Source: an uncultured Christensenella sp.
GTDB taxonomy: Bacteria; Bacillota; Clostridia; Christensenellales; UBA3700
Reading direction: 5' to 3'
DNA: 64,000 nt
NCBI GenBank assembly: GCA_949290515.1
Contig: CASERZ010000012.1
Location: 16,138 to 80,137, forward strand
The notes under the pieces are model-generated. The model did not search any database. It was given only the letters and a program-made list of their open reading frames with translations, and was not told the origin of the DNA. Shown piece by piece: positions 18,889-26,281 of this stretch (the stretch's first letter is position 1; each line of letters starts with the position of its first letter). A program made the position numbers and the translations under genes.

Positions 18889-19179
18889 TTAATCGGCAAA
18901 ATGCTTTTGCGCGCAGGCGCGTAAAAAGTGCAAAAACAGCCAAATTTAGAGATATATTATAAAAAATTACGCGATATCCATAACTTAAGACCAGTTCTGT
19001 AATTATATTTTACAAATCAAAAAATAATTGACAATTATTTAGTCGCGGTATAGACGTTATTTTCAATATCTCAAAGTTATGTTGCCATATTATTTCAATA
19101 TTTTTTTAGGCTTTTGAATAAACAAAGTATTTAAAATATCCCTGAAATTTAAAAATTGCTTTTTTTTAAGATTTGATTA

Positions 19180-19188
19180 TGCTATAAT
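19180..19188 (+). promoter_or_regulatory. Extended -10 element of the M28 peptidase gene
   Basis: TGC followed by TATAAT; only a T run, no good -35 hexamer, at the expected distance. Shine-Dalgarno AGGAG follows at 19206. Confidence 0.55.
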
Positions 19189-19217
19189 GTTAACGATTAA
19201 AAAACAGGAGAACTTCT

Positions 19218-20444
19218 ATGGATTTACAAAAACTCAGAGACGAAAGCGGTAAACACGCAGACTATATGATGCAAGAAATCACTTCCGTCATCAAAACCTG
19301 TGGCAAAAGATTCCCCGGAAGCGAAGGCGAAAAGCTGGCTGTAGAGCAGATGGCTGAAACCTTGAAGCCTATGTGCGACAGCGTGGAAATCGAACCTTTC
19401 AGCGTGCATCCAAACGCATTTTTCTATTGGATACATATAATGGTTACGATTATCCTTGCCGCGTTTGTCAGCTATTTCTTCATACCTCTTCTAACAGTCA
19501 TTCTGATAGGCGTCGGTATGATGCTGATGCTTTTGCAGTTTGTGCTTTATCTCGAAATAGTGGATTTTCTTTTCCCCAAAAAGACGTCGCACAACCTTAC
19601 GGCTATCAAACATCCTAAGGGCGAAGTCAAAAGAAGAATTTTCTTCAACGGACATCCCGATGCCGCTCACGAATGGACGATGAGTTATCTCATCAACGGC
19701 AAAGCCTTTGTCGCGCACTTCCTTATATCTATGGTAGGTCTTATGTATCTCACCGCTATCTCGATAGTATCCATAGTGCTGGCAAAAGGCGTAAATCCTT
19801 ATATTGCTTCGGGACTTCCTCTCTATCTCGGATTGGGTTGTTTTGTGTTTATACCTTTCTGGCTGGCAATGTACCGTATGTGGAATACGAGCGTTGTGGT
19901 TGACGGCGCAAACGACAATCTTACGGGTTGCTATATGGGTATCGCGCTTCTCAAGGCTCTCAACGACGAGGGTATAGAATTTGAAAATACAGAAATCGGC
20001 GTACTCATATCGGGAAGTGAAGAAGCGGGTCTCAGAGGAGCGAGAGCGTGGGGCAAGGCTCACGCCGCAAAAGGTGACTTCAAGGACGTGGAAACTATTA
20101 TTTTCTCCTATGATACGATAAGAGACGGAGAGTTCCTCTATGTCAACAAAAAAGACCTCAACAATACCGTAAAAGCAGATGAGCACGCGAGCGAACTTTT
20201 CTACAATGCGGCAAAGAAACTCGGTATAAAGTGTTCTTACGGCTCGGTACCTCTCGGCGCAACGGATTCCGCGGCATTCAATCAGAACGGTTATGCGGCT
20301 ACGGGTATTACCGCGCTTGACCATAATCTTCCCAGTTATTACCATACGAGAAGAGATTCTTACGACAATATGGACCACGGCTGCTTGTCAGACTGTTTCA
20401 AGGTTACCGTTCAGGCACTCGAGGACTTTGACAACGGTATTTGA
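19218..20444 (+). CDS. M28-family zinc metallopeptidase with membrane segments
   Basis: A 408-residue protein combining an M28 aminopeptidase fold with two hydrophobic regions (about residues 73-118 and 165-222). All zinc-site residues are readable: His/Asp in NGHPDAAHEW (near 145), Asp in DGANDNLTG (229), the Glu pair in SGSEEAGLRG (265), Asp in SYDTIRDGE (297) and His in DHNLPSYYHTR (368). The active site is therefore probably functional. The membrane segments interrupt the peptidase fold between the first strands, an arrangement seen in Clostridia members annotated only as M28. Substrate unknown; peptide recycling is likely. Confidence 0.9.
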   Translation: MDLQKLRDESGKHADYMMQEITSVIKTCGKRFPGSEGEKLAVEQMAETLKPMCDSVEIEPFSVHPNAFFYWIHIMVTIILAAFVSYFFIPLLTVILIGVGMMLMLLQFVLYLEIVDFLFPKKTSHNLTAIKHPKGEVKRRIFFNGHPDAAHEWTMSYLINGKAFVAHFLISMVGLMYLTAISIVSIVLAKGVNPYIASGLPLYLGLGCFVFIPFWLAMYRMWNTSVVVDGANDNLTGCYMGIALLKALNDEGIEFENTEIGVLISGSEEAGLRGARAWGKAHAAKGDFKDVETIIFSYDTIRDGEFLYVNKKDLNNTVKADEHASELFYNAAKKLGIKCSYGSVPLGATDSAAFNQNGYAATGITALDHNLPSYYHTRRDSYDNMDHGCLSDCFKVTVQALEDFDNGI

Positions 20445-20477
20445 GTAAAAATTAGTAAGCCGCAACGGCTGAAATTG

Positions 20478-20503
20478 AAGGGAGCATTCGCTCCCTTTTT
20501 TTA
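20478..20503 (+). terminator. Intrinsic terminator
   Basis: AAGGGAGC ATTC GCTCCCTT followed by a T run. Confidence 0.92.
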
Positions 20504-20576
20504 TTTTTCGCTTTTTATTTTAGCTTTGTATAAAAGAAGCAAAACTCATTTCTCGTAAAAAAAAATCGCTAACGCT

Positions 20577-20605
20577 GTATAAAAACCTTTTGCTTTGGCA
20601 ATACT
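20577..20605 (+). promoter_or_regulatory. Forespore (sigma-F type) promoter of spoIIR
   Basis: GTATA, 15 bases, GGCAATACT. This matches the Bacillus sigma-F consensus (GywTA, 15, GgnrAnAnTw) at nearly every position, and spoIIR is the classical sigma-F target. The same layout recurs before sleB. Confidence 0.8.
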
Positions 20606-20628
20606 CTGACCGACAAGCGAGGTGGAAT

Positions 20629-21159
20629 ATGAAAGCGTTAGCGGTAATAATAATATGTCTTATCATAATAGGAGCGGTGGTAATAGCACTCAGAAGCGGC
20701 TCAAGTCAGCAGGAACAATACCTGAGAATACATATAAGAGCCAACAGCAACGATGCAAGCGACCAGAGCGTAAAATACAAGGTCAAAGAAAAGGTCGTAG
20801 AGTATATGTCTCCCAAGCTCGACAACGTATCTTCCAAAAGTCAGGCTATGAAAATTCTCGAGGCTAATCTCGACGGAATGAAAAAAGTAGCGGACGCCAC
20901 TTTGGCGCAAAACGGTTATGCTTATACCGCCAACGTCAAGTTGTGCAGCGAAGAGTTTCCCGTGAGGACGTACGGAGATTTGACTCTCGAGAGCGGAGTG
21001 TACGACGCGCTTATAATAGAGCTTGGAAGCGGCAGCGGCGACAACTGGTGGTGCGTGGTTTTCCCTCCGTTGTGTTTTGTCGGTGAAGAGAGTGAGGACG
21101 AAGATTTTGAATACAAATCTTTTTTTAAGGACATATACGACAAATTCACTCAAAACTAA
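20629..21159 (+). CDS. spoIIR: Stage II sporulation protein R
   Basis: A 176-residue secreted signalling protein, ATG 20629 placed after GAGGTGG. A signal peptide/membrane segment (about 4-22) is followed by the diagnostic LRIHIRANSND, then AMKILEANLDG, EEFPVRTYGDLTLESGVYDAL and NWWCVVFPPLCF. In spore formers SpoIIR is made in the forespore, crosses into the intermembrane space and triggers SpoIIGA to activate pro-sigma-E in the mother cell. The forespore-type promoter at 20577-20605 and the adjacent sleB-ypeB pair fit this. It ends at a strong terminator. Confidence 0.95.
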   Translation: MKALAVIIICLIIIGAVVIALRSGSSQQEQYLRIHIRANSNDASDQSVKYKVKEKVVEYMSPKLDNVSSKSQAMKILEANLDGMKKVADATLAQNGYAYTANVKLCSEEFPVRTYGDLTLESGVYDALIIELGSGSGDNWWCVVFPPLCFVGEESEDEDFEYKSFFKDIYDKFTQN

Positions 21160-21214
21160 TACCTGAAGCTTCTCATAATCTAAACTGTATAATAATCCCT
21201 CTATCATATATTTT

Positions 21215-21248
21215 ACAAGCCCCCGATATGCAGTCGGGGACTTGTTTT
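21215..21248 (+). terminator. Intrinsic terminator
   Basis: ACAAG-CCCCCGA / TCGGGG-CTTGT stem with TATGCAG loop and T7. Confidence 0.9.
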
Positions 21249-21324
21249 TTTGTGGACAGTTAAAGCAAATTTACTTTACTTGCACCTTAAAATACCGGTA
21301 AAGAAAAAGGCTTTTAATGCTGTG

Positions 21325-21353
21325 GTATAAACGCCGATATTATAGGCAATAAT
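21325..21353 (+). promoter_or_regulatory. Forespore (sigma-F/sigma-G type) promoter of sleB-ypeB
   Basis: GTATA, 15 bases, GGCAATAAT: the same -35 pentamer, same spacing and eight of nine -10 positions as the spoIIR promoter. In Bacillus sleB-ypeB is sigma-G dependent. Confidence 0.78.
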
Positions 21354-21381
21354 CAATTCAATCGACAAAAAAGGAGTATAT

Positions 21382-22077
21382 ATGGACAAAAAACTCGTTT
21401 TAAAGAGAAGTATGGTTGCCGTAGCGGTACTTATCACGGTCATAGTCGGTATTGCGGCTTTTTATTCCGTGCAACCCGCCGAAGAAACGGCAGTACTCAA
21501 GATGGGCTCCAGCGGCTCGCAGGTAAGAACTCTTCAGACAAAACTGAATAACTGGGGATACAACTGCGGTACGGTGGACGGTATTTTCGGTTCAAAGACG
21601 CTTGCGGCAGTCAAGCAGTTTCAAAAAAACAACGGACTGACGGTTGACGGCATTGTGGGCGCAAAGACTGCAGCCGCGCTCGGTATGACGCTTACGAGCG
21701 GTAGCAGCAGCAACAGCAGTTACAATTCTTCGGACGTATATCTGCTGGCAAAATGCATATATGCCGAGTCGAGGGGAGAGCCTTATCTCGGTCAAGTGGC
21801 GGTAGGCGCGGTAGTGCTCAACAGAGTTAAGAGCAGTGCTTTTCCCAATTCGATATCGGGTGTAATATATCAGCCATACGCATTTACGGCAGTGCTTGAC
21901 GGTCAGATTAATCTCGAACCTAACGAAACCGCGTATTCGGCGGCGCGCGATGCAATGAACGGCTGGGACCCTACTAACGGCTGTTTGTATTATTACAACC
22001 CCGCTACGGCTACCAGTTCGTGGATATGGTCGCGTACCGTAAAACTTACGATAGGCAAACACAGATTTGCGGTATAA
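21382..22077 (+). CDS. sleB: Spore cortex-lytic enzyme SleB
   Basis: A 231-residue exported lytic transglycosylase. A signal/membrane segment (about 9-30) leads to a peptidoglycan-binding domain (about 41-101; LKMGSSGSQVRTLQTKL and FGSKTLAAVKQFQ), a Ser/Asn linker, and the SleB hydrolase domain (about 116-231) with AKCIYAESRGEPYLGQVA carrying the catalytic Glu and VLNRVKS, typical of the family. During germination it cuts spore cortex peptidoglycan containing muramic lactam. It is followed ten bases later by ypeB, its obligate stabilising partner. Confidence 0.96.
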   Translation: MDKKLVLKRSMVAVAVLITVIVGIAAFYSVQPAEETAVLKMGSSGSQVRTLQTKLNNWGYNCGTVDGIFGSKTLAAVKQFQKNNGLTVDGIVGAKTAAALGMTLTSGSSSNSSYNSSDVYLLAKCIYAESRGEPYLGQVAVGAVVLNRVKSSAFPNSISGVIYQPYAFTAVLDGQINLEPNETAYSAARDAMNGWDPTNGCLYYYNPATATSSWIWSRTVKLTIGKHRFAV

Positions 22078-22087
22078 AGGAGGTAAT

Positions 22088-23449
22088 ATGTTAAGAGACG
22101 CATCGGGTAAGATGGTGCTTACCAACGGTTGGAAGATTTTTCACATAGTAGTAGCAGTAATTTTGCTTACAGCCATAATTCTATTGTCGGTATTTCTCGG
22201 ATTGTCGAGGTCTGACGGCAAAAGCTGGATGGCAATGAGCGAAAACAATATGGAGAGTGCGTATTACACTCTGACAGACAGCCTTTTGAATATAGAGAAC
22301 AATTTCTCCAAACTGAGAGTTACGCGAGACGGCAATCTGGCAGGCGAGATGCTGATAGACGTAGCTATGGACAGTCAGACGGCGGCGGCAAATCTTGCGA
22401 TATTGTCATACAGCGGTTATGATATGTCCGCACTTGTCAAGTTTTGTAATCAGGTAGGCGATTACAGTAAATATCTCGTTACGAAACTTACGGGAGGAGA
22501 GGAGTTGAGCGAAGAGGATTACAATACTCTTGCCAAGCTTTACGAAGCTACCTATTCCATAGGCAAAAAGCTAAACGCAGTCAAGGACGCGCTTATGTCG
22601 GGTGAAAAAATCGTAACGGGGCTTGACGAATTCAATTCTCATTTTGCAGAGATAGCAGATTCGCTCGTGGACGGCAGTATTCAATATCCTTCGCTGATAT
22701 ATGACGGAGCATTCAGCGATTCGTTGGAAGAGCGTCAGCCCAAGTCCCTCTCAGGAGAAGATATAGACCCCGAAAAACAGCAGGATAATATTGCAAAGAT
22801 ACTCTGTGACTACAAAATAAAAAGCGTTAAGTATACGGGAGAAAGCGACAACGGATTTACCGCATACGTTTATGACGTTACGCTCGAGGACGGAAGCAAC
22901 GTATATCTTCAGCTGGCAAAGAAGGGCGGGTCGATAGTTATGTGGGACAAACAGTTCGATTCCCAACAACCTACTCTTTCCGTTGAAGAAGGCGTAGTGC
23001 TTGCCGAACAGTATATGCAGAAACAAGGCTACGAAAACGTCAAGGGCGTATATGCCTGCGTAACGGACAGCGTGCTTTACGTCAATATCTGTTATGTAGA
23101 AAACGATATCGTTATATATCCCGATATGATTAAAATCAAAGTCAGTCTCGACGACGGCAAAATTATAGGATTCGAGGGATTGAATTATATCTACAATCAT
23201 ACCGAAAGGTCGCTCGAAACGCCTGCGGTTACTGAGGGAGAAGTGCGCAATATGGACTTCGGCGGGCTTGAAGTGCAGTCTGTAAGACTTGCGCTGATAC
23301 CCTTGGACAACGGCAAAGAAACCTTGACTTACGAGGTATACGGCAAGGTCGGCAATTACGCATATTACGTCTTTATCGACGCAAAGACGGGTAAAGCCGT
23401 AGAAGTGTTGCAAGTCATAGACAGCGACGAGGGCGAACTCTTGATGTAG
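22088..23449 (+). CDS. ypeB: Germination protein YpeB
   Basis: A 453-residue membrane-anchored protein, ATG 22088 after AAAGGAGG. One N-terminal membrane segment (about 17-40) is followed by a long helical region (about 45-215) and three PepSY-like modules (about 225-450), with the family signature YPSLIYDGAFSD near 205. YpeB is needed to localise and protect SleB in the dormant spore and is degraded at germination. The pair sleB-ypeB in one operon is the standard arrangement. The stop codon is followed at once by the repeat array. Confidence 0.95.
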   Translation: MLRDASGKMVLTNGWKIFHIVVAVILLTAIILLSVFLGLSRSDGKSWMAMSENNMESAYYTLTDSLLNIENNFSKLRVTRDGNLAGEMLIDVAMDSQTAAANLAILSYSGYDMSALVKFCNQVGDYSKYLVTKLTGGEELSEEDYNTLAKLYEATYSIGKKLNAVKDALMSGEKIVTGLDEFNSHFAEIADSLVDGSIQYPSLIYDGAFSDSLEERQPKSLSGEDIDPEKQQDNIAKILCDYKIKSVKYTGESDNGFTAYVYDVTLEDGSNVYLQLAKKGGSIVMWDKQFDSQQPTLSVEEGVVLAEQYMQKQGYENVKGVYACVTDSVLYVNICYVENDIVIYPDMIKIKVSLDDGKIIGFEGLNYIYNHTERSLETPAVTEGEVRNMDFGGLEVQSVRLALIPLDNGKETLTYEVYGKVGNYAYYVFIDAKTGKAVEVLQVIDSDEGELLM

Positions 23450-23935
23450 GGGTACCGCAAGTCGGCGGTGTGAGTTGAGTGCAAGCGTGTCTTTTTCATC
23501 CTTTTCCGTTCGTCATCATCGTAATACGGCAAGTATTACTTCTTCTTCCTCACGGAAAATCACTGAAAAACTCACTGCTTGCACTCTATCTCACACCGCC
23601 TCCTTGCGGTACTTATTCGCAATTTTAGTAGTTTGTTGCTTATATTGTTTGTTAGCTTGACAATACAGCAAGTATTACTTCTTCTTCCTCACGGAAAATC
23701 ACTGAAAAACTCACTGCTTGCACTCAACTCACACCGCCTCCTTGCGGTACTTATTCGCATTTTAGGTAGTTTGTTGCTTCTTCTGTTTGTTAGCTTGACA
23801 ATACGGCAAGTATTACTTCTTCTTCCTCACGGAAAATCACTGAAAAACTCACTGCTTGCACTCTATCTCACACCGCCTCCTTGCGGTACTTATTCGCATT
23901 GCTTATATTGTTTGTTAGCTTGACAATACGGCAAT
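23450..23935. repeat. Tandem repeat array with an inverted end, period about 138 bp
   Basis: Three near-identical units begin at 23525, 23664 and 23802 (key word TACGGCAAGTATTACTTC, then CTCACGGAAAATCACTG, GCTTGCACT, CACACCGCCTCCTTGCGG) and a fourth, cut short, begins at 23927. Spacings are 139, 138 and 125 bases; the last is shorter because a TTTTAGGTAGTTTGTT-like piece is missing. The opening 37 bases (23450-23487) are the reverse complement of the right part of each unit, so unit ends can pair into a long hairpin. Apparent open frames here simply repeat with the DNA and are not genes. It resembles a MITE-like or intergenic palindromic element that has been tandemly amplified behind ypeB. 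Confidence 0.85.
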
Positions 23936-23974
23936 GGTTGTATTATTTTTTTAAATTCTATAATGCGCTTAAAG

Positions 23975-23986
23975 TTACCGTCAGGG
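23975..23986. repeat. 12-base word shared by two intergenic regions
   Basis: TTACCGTCAGGG occurs here, before prs, and again at 26164-26175, before rho. Meaning unknown. Confidence 0.5.
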
Positions 23987-24016
23987 CGGAGAGAATAACA
24001 AACTGTTGCAAAAGGC

Positions 24017-24045
24017 TTGATTTTGTATATCCGTTATGCTATCAT
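24017..24045 (+). promoter_or_regulatory. Extended -10 promoter upstream of prs
   Basis: TTGATT, 17-base spacer, TATCAT preceded by TGC. It would give prs a leader of about 160 bases. A second -10-like TATAAT lies at 24162-24167 without a clear -35. Confidence 0.6.
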
Positions 24046-24213
24046 ATTTATGTAGCGTATTATTACGCATTAATTAAAAGTGAGGCAGTATGGATTCACA
24101 CAGTTGCCAACCTAATATTCACTTATGCAATACAATAGTTTTTGATTGTATTGATTTTTCTTATAATTTCTCGGATAATAAAAATTTAGTATACATTATA
24201 CACGGAGGTTACA

Positions 24214-25413
24214 ATGAGACCGTTTTTTGAGTCTGTATTTAACTTTGAAAAAGACTCCTCTAATATGGCTATCATAGCCCTTAAAGGAGCAGAGGAACTC
24301 GGCAAAAAAGTTGACTATTATCTTGTCAACTGGTACAACAGCGAGGCTAAAGCCAACGGTAAAAAGAGTATCAAGAAGACTTTTTTGGTAGGCAATAATT
24401 GCCCCAGATTTACCACAGGTGACGGCAAAGCTCTTATCAATGACAGTATCAGAGGCAAGGATTTGTTTATTATCTGCGACGTCGGCAACTATTCTATCGA
24501 ATACAATATGTTCGGTACCCCCAACCGTATGTCTCCCGATGACCACTATGCGGACCTTAAAAGAATTATCTCTGCTTGCGCCGGCAAAGCCAACAAAATT
24601 ACTGTGGTAATGCCTTTGCTCTACGGCGGAAGACAGCACAGACGTACCGCAAGAGAATCCCTCGACTGTTCGCAAATGTTGCACGAACTCGAGTATATGG
24701 GCGTCAACGACGTAGTTACTTTCGACGCACACGACCCCAGAGTTCAGAATGCAGTACCTACTATGGGCTTTGACAACTTTATGCCCACCTATCAGATATT
24801 GAAAGCAATGCTGCGCACCTTCCCTGAAATCAATATGAAGAAAGAAAACTTTATGATTGTCAGCCCCGACGAAGGCGCGATGAGCAGAAATATTTACTAT
24901 GCTTCTGTGCTTGGTACCGACCTCGGTATGTTCTACAAGCGCAGAGACTATGCAAACGTAGTCAACGGAAGAAATCCTATCGTTGCTCACGAGTATATCG
25001 GTAACGACGTAAGAGGCAAGGACATCTTCGTAGCGGACGACATCATCGCTACGGGTGACAGTATGCTCAAGCTCTGTACCGAACTCAAAGCGGCAGGCTG
25101 CGGAAAAATCTTCCTTTCGGCTACCTACGCTCTGTTTACCGAAGGACTTGAGAAATTCCAGAAGGCATACGAGCAGGGACTGTTTAATGCGGTTTTGTCC
25201 ACAAACCTTACATACGCTACCGAAGAAGTGCTCAAGAAAGACTGGTTTATCCAGGCGGATATGTCAAAATTCGTGGCGTACATAATTGCGGCTATCGACC
25301 AGAACAAGTCCGTAGGTCAGTTGCTTGACCCTCACGATAAGATACACGAGCTTATCGAAAAATTCAACGCCAGCAAACCACAACAGTTAGCGATGGATAT
25401 CAGCGAGGAGTAA
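24214..25413 (+). CDS. prs: Ribose-phosphate pyrophosphokinase (PRPP synthase), long divergent form
   Basis: A 399-residue PRPP synthase, about 80 residues longer than the usual 315. The PRPP-binding signature appears as VADDIIATGDSM near 272-283, the catalytic flexible-loop region as GGRQHRRTARES near 141-152 (Lys/Arg rich), and a metal-site DAHDP near 171. It makes PRPP from ribose 5-phosphate and ATP for purine, pyrimidine, His and Trp synthesis. Extra sequence lies in the N-terminal third and in a C-terminal extension, typical of a Clostridia-type variant. Strong Shine-Dalgarno GGAGG. The next gene starts two bases later with its Shine-Dalgarno inside the prs end. Confidence 0.9.
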   Translation: MRPFFESVFNFEKDSSNMAIIALKGAEELGKKVDYYLVNWYNSEAKANGKKSIKKTFLVGNNCPRFTTGDGKALINDSIRGKDLFIICDVGNYSIEYNMFGTPNRMSPDDHYADLKRIISACAGKANKITVVMPLLYGGRQHRRTARESLDCSQMLHELEYMGVNDVVTFDAHDPRVQNAVPTMGFDNFMPTYQILKAMLRTFPEINMKKENFMIVSPDEGAMSRNIYYASVLGTDLGMFYKRRDYANVVNGRNPIVAHEYIGNDVRGKDIFVADDIIATGDSMLKLCTELKAAGCGKIFLSATYALFTEGLEKFQKAYEQGLFNAVLSTNLTYATEEVLKKDWFIQADMSKFVAYIIAAIDQNKSVGQLLDPHDKIHELIEKFNASKPQQLAMDISEE

Positions 25414-25414
25414 A

Positions 25415-26071
25415 ATGAACATTGAATGGCTGGGTCACTCGTGCTTTAAGTTGACGGAATCTACCGGCACGACTATAATCACAGACCCGTACGAAAAGTC
25501 TATTGTAGGAATCGAAATGAAAAAGACGAATGCCGACGTGGTGACTTGTTCGCATCAGCATAAGGACCACAACGCTGTCGTCAACGTACTCGGCGCGCCT
25601 ATGGTGCTCAGTGAGTGTGGCTTTTGGGAAGTCAAAGGCGTGGACATATCCTCGGTACTTTCTTATCACGACGATAAGAAGGGCAAAAAGAGAGGGGAAA
25701 ACCGCATATTCAAATTCAGAATGGACGGCGTAGACCTTTGCCATATGGGTGACATAGGCGAAGAGTGTACTGTTCATCTTGCCGAGGGAATAGGCTCTGT
25801 CAACGTGCTTATGATACCAGTGGGCGGCAATTACACTATTGACGCTCGTCAGGCTAAGGAATACGTGGATTTTATAATGCCGGACATAGTTATTCCGATG
25901 CATTACAAAACGCCCGGCAGCGCAGTTGATATCGAGAAACTCGATGAATTCCTCGAGCTTTTCGACGAAAATCAGATTATTTACATAGACGGTCAGACGC
26001 TCGAAGTTGACAGAGAATACTTCGATACCGACAGTACCAAAGTCATTGTTTTTAAAGACAACGTTTTCTAA
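25415..26071 (+). CDS. MBL-fold metallohydrolase (UlaG-like)
   Basis: A 218-residue metallo-beta-lactamase-fold protein. Recognisable are LGHSCFKL at the N-terminus, the metal motif SHQHKDHN (a variant of HxHxDH), HMGDIG and PMHYKTPG supplying later ligands. The GHSCF opening places it near the UlaG/YtkL (UPF0173) branch rather than RNase J or glyoxalase II. Substrate cannot be told. It is coupled to prs with a two-base gap and may act on a phosphosugar or nucleotide by-product, but that is speculation. A CCTCGGGC / GCCCGAGG hairpin follows. Confidence 0.88.
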   Translation: MNIEWLGHSCFKLTESTGTTIITDPYEKSIVGIEMKKTNADVVTCSHQHKDHNAVVNVLGAPMVLSECGFWEVKGVDISSVLSYHDDKKGKKRGENRIFKFRMDGVDLCHMGDIGEECTVHLAEGIGSVNVLMIPVGGNYTIDARQAKEYVDFIMPDIVIPMHYKTPGSAVDIEKLDEFLELFDENQIIYIDGQTLEVDREYFDTDSTKVIVFKDNVF

Positions 26072-26086
26072 AATTACACTGTTGCG

Positions 26087-26107
26087 CCTCGGGCATACCG
26101 CCCGAGG
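26087..26107 (+). terminator. Stem-loop after the metallohydrolase gene
   Basis: CCTCGGGC ATACC GCCCGAGG. There is no immediate U tract (a T run begins about 18 bases later), so it may be a 3' end-stabilising hairpin rather than a full terminator. Confidence 0.55.
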
Positions 26108-26281
26108 AAAGCGCAGGAATAAATTATTTTTTTCAGTTAATAATTACTTTATTAAAACAGTTTTTACCGTCAGGGAAAATTTATCAAAATCCAAAAGAAG
26201 TCAATCAACCAATATAATATTAAGCATTAATCGTTTTATACGGCATAGACTATAACGAAACAATCAACAGGAGAATATTGA

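Noticed and set aside
23475..23923. Leucine-rich open frames in the repeat array (for example 23579-23923)
   Set aside because: They repeat with the DNA unit, lack Shine-Dalgarno sites and have the composition of a non-coding repeat.
23450..23935. CRISPR array
   Set aside because: Units are about 138 bp and contiguous without unique spacers, and there are no cas genes in the window.
24090..24230. 46-codon frame in the prs leader, overlapping the prs start
   Set aside because: GAGG stands before it, but composition is not coding-like and it overlaps the strong prs start; a leader peptide cannot be excluded.
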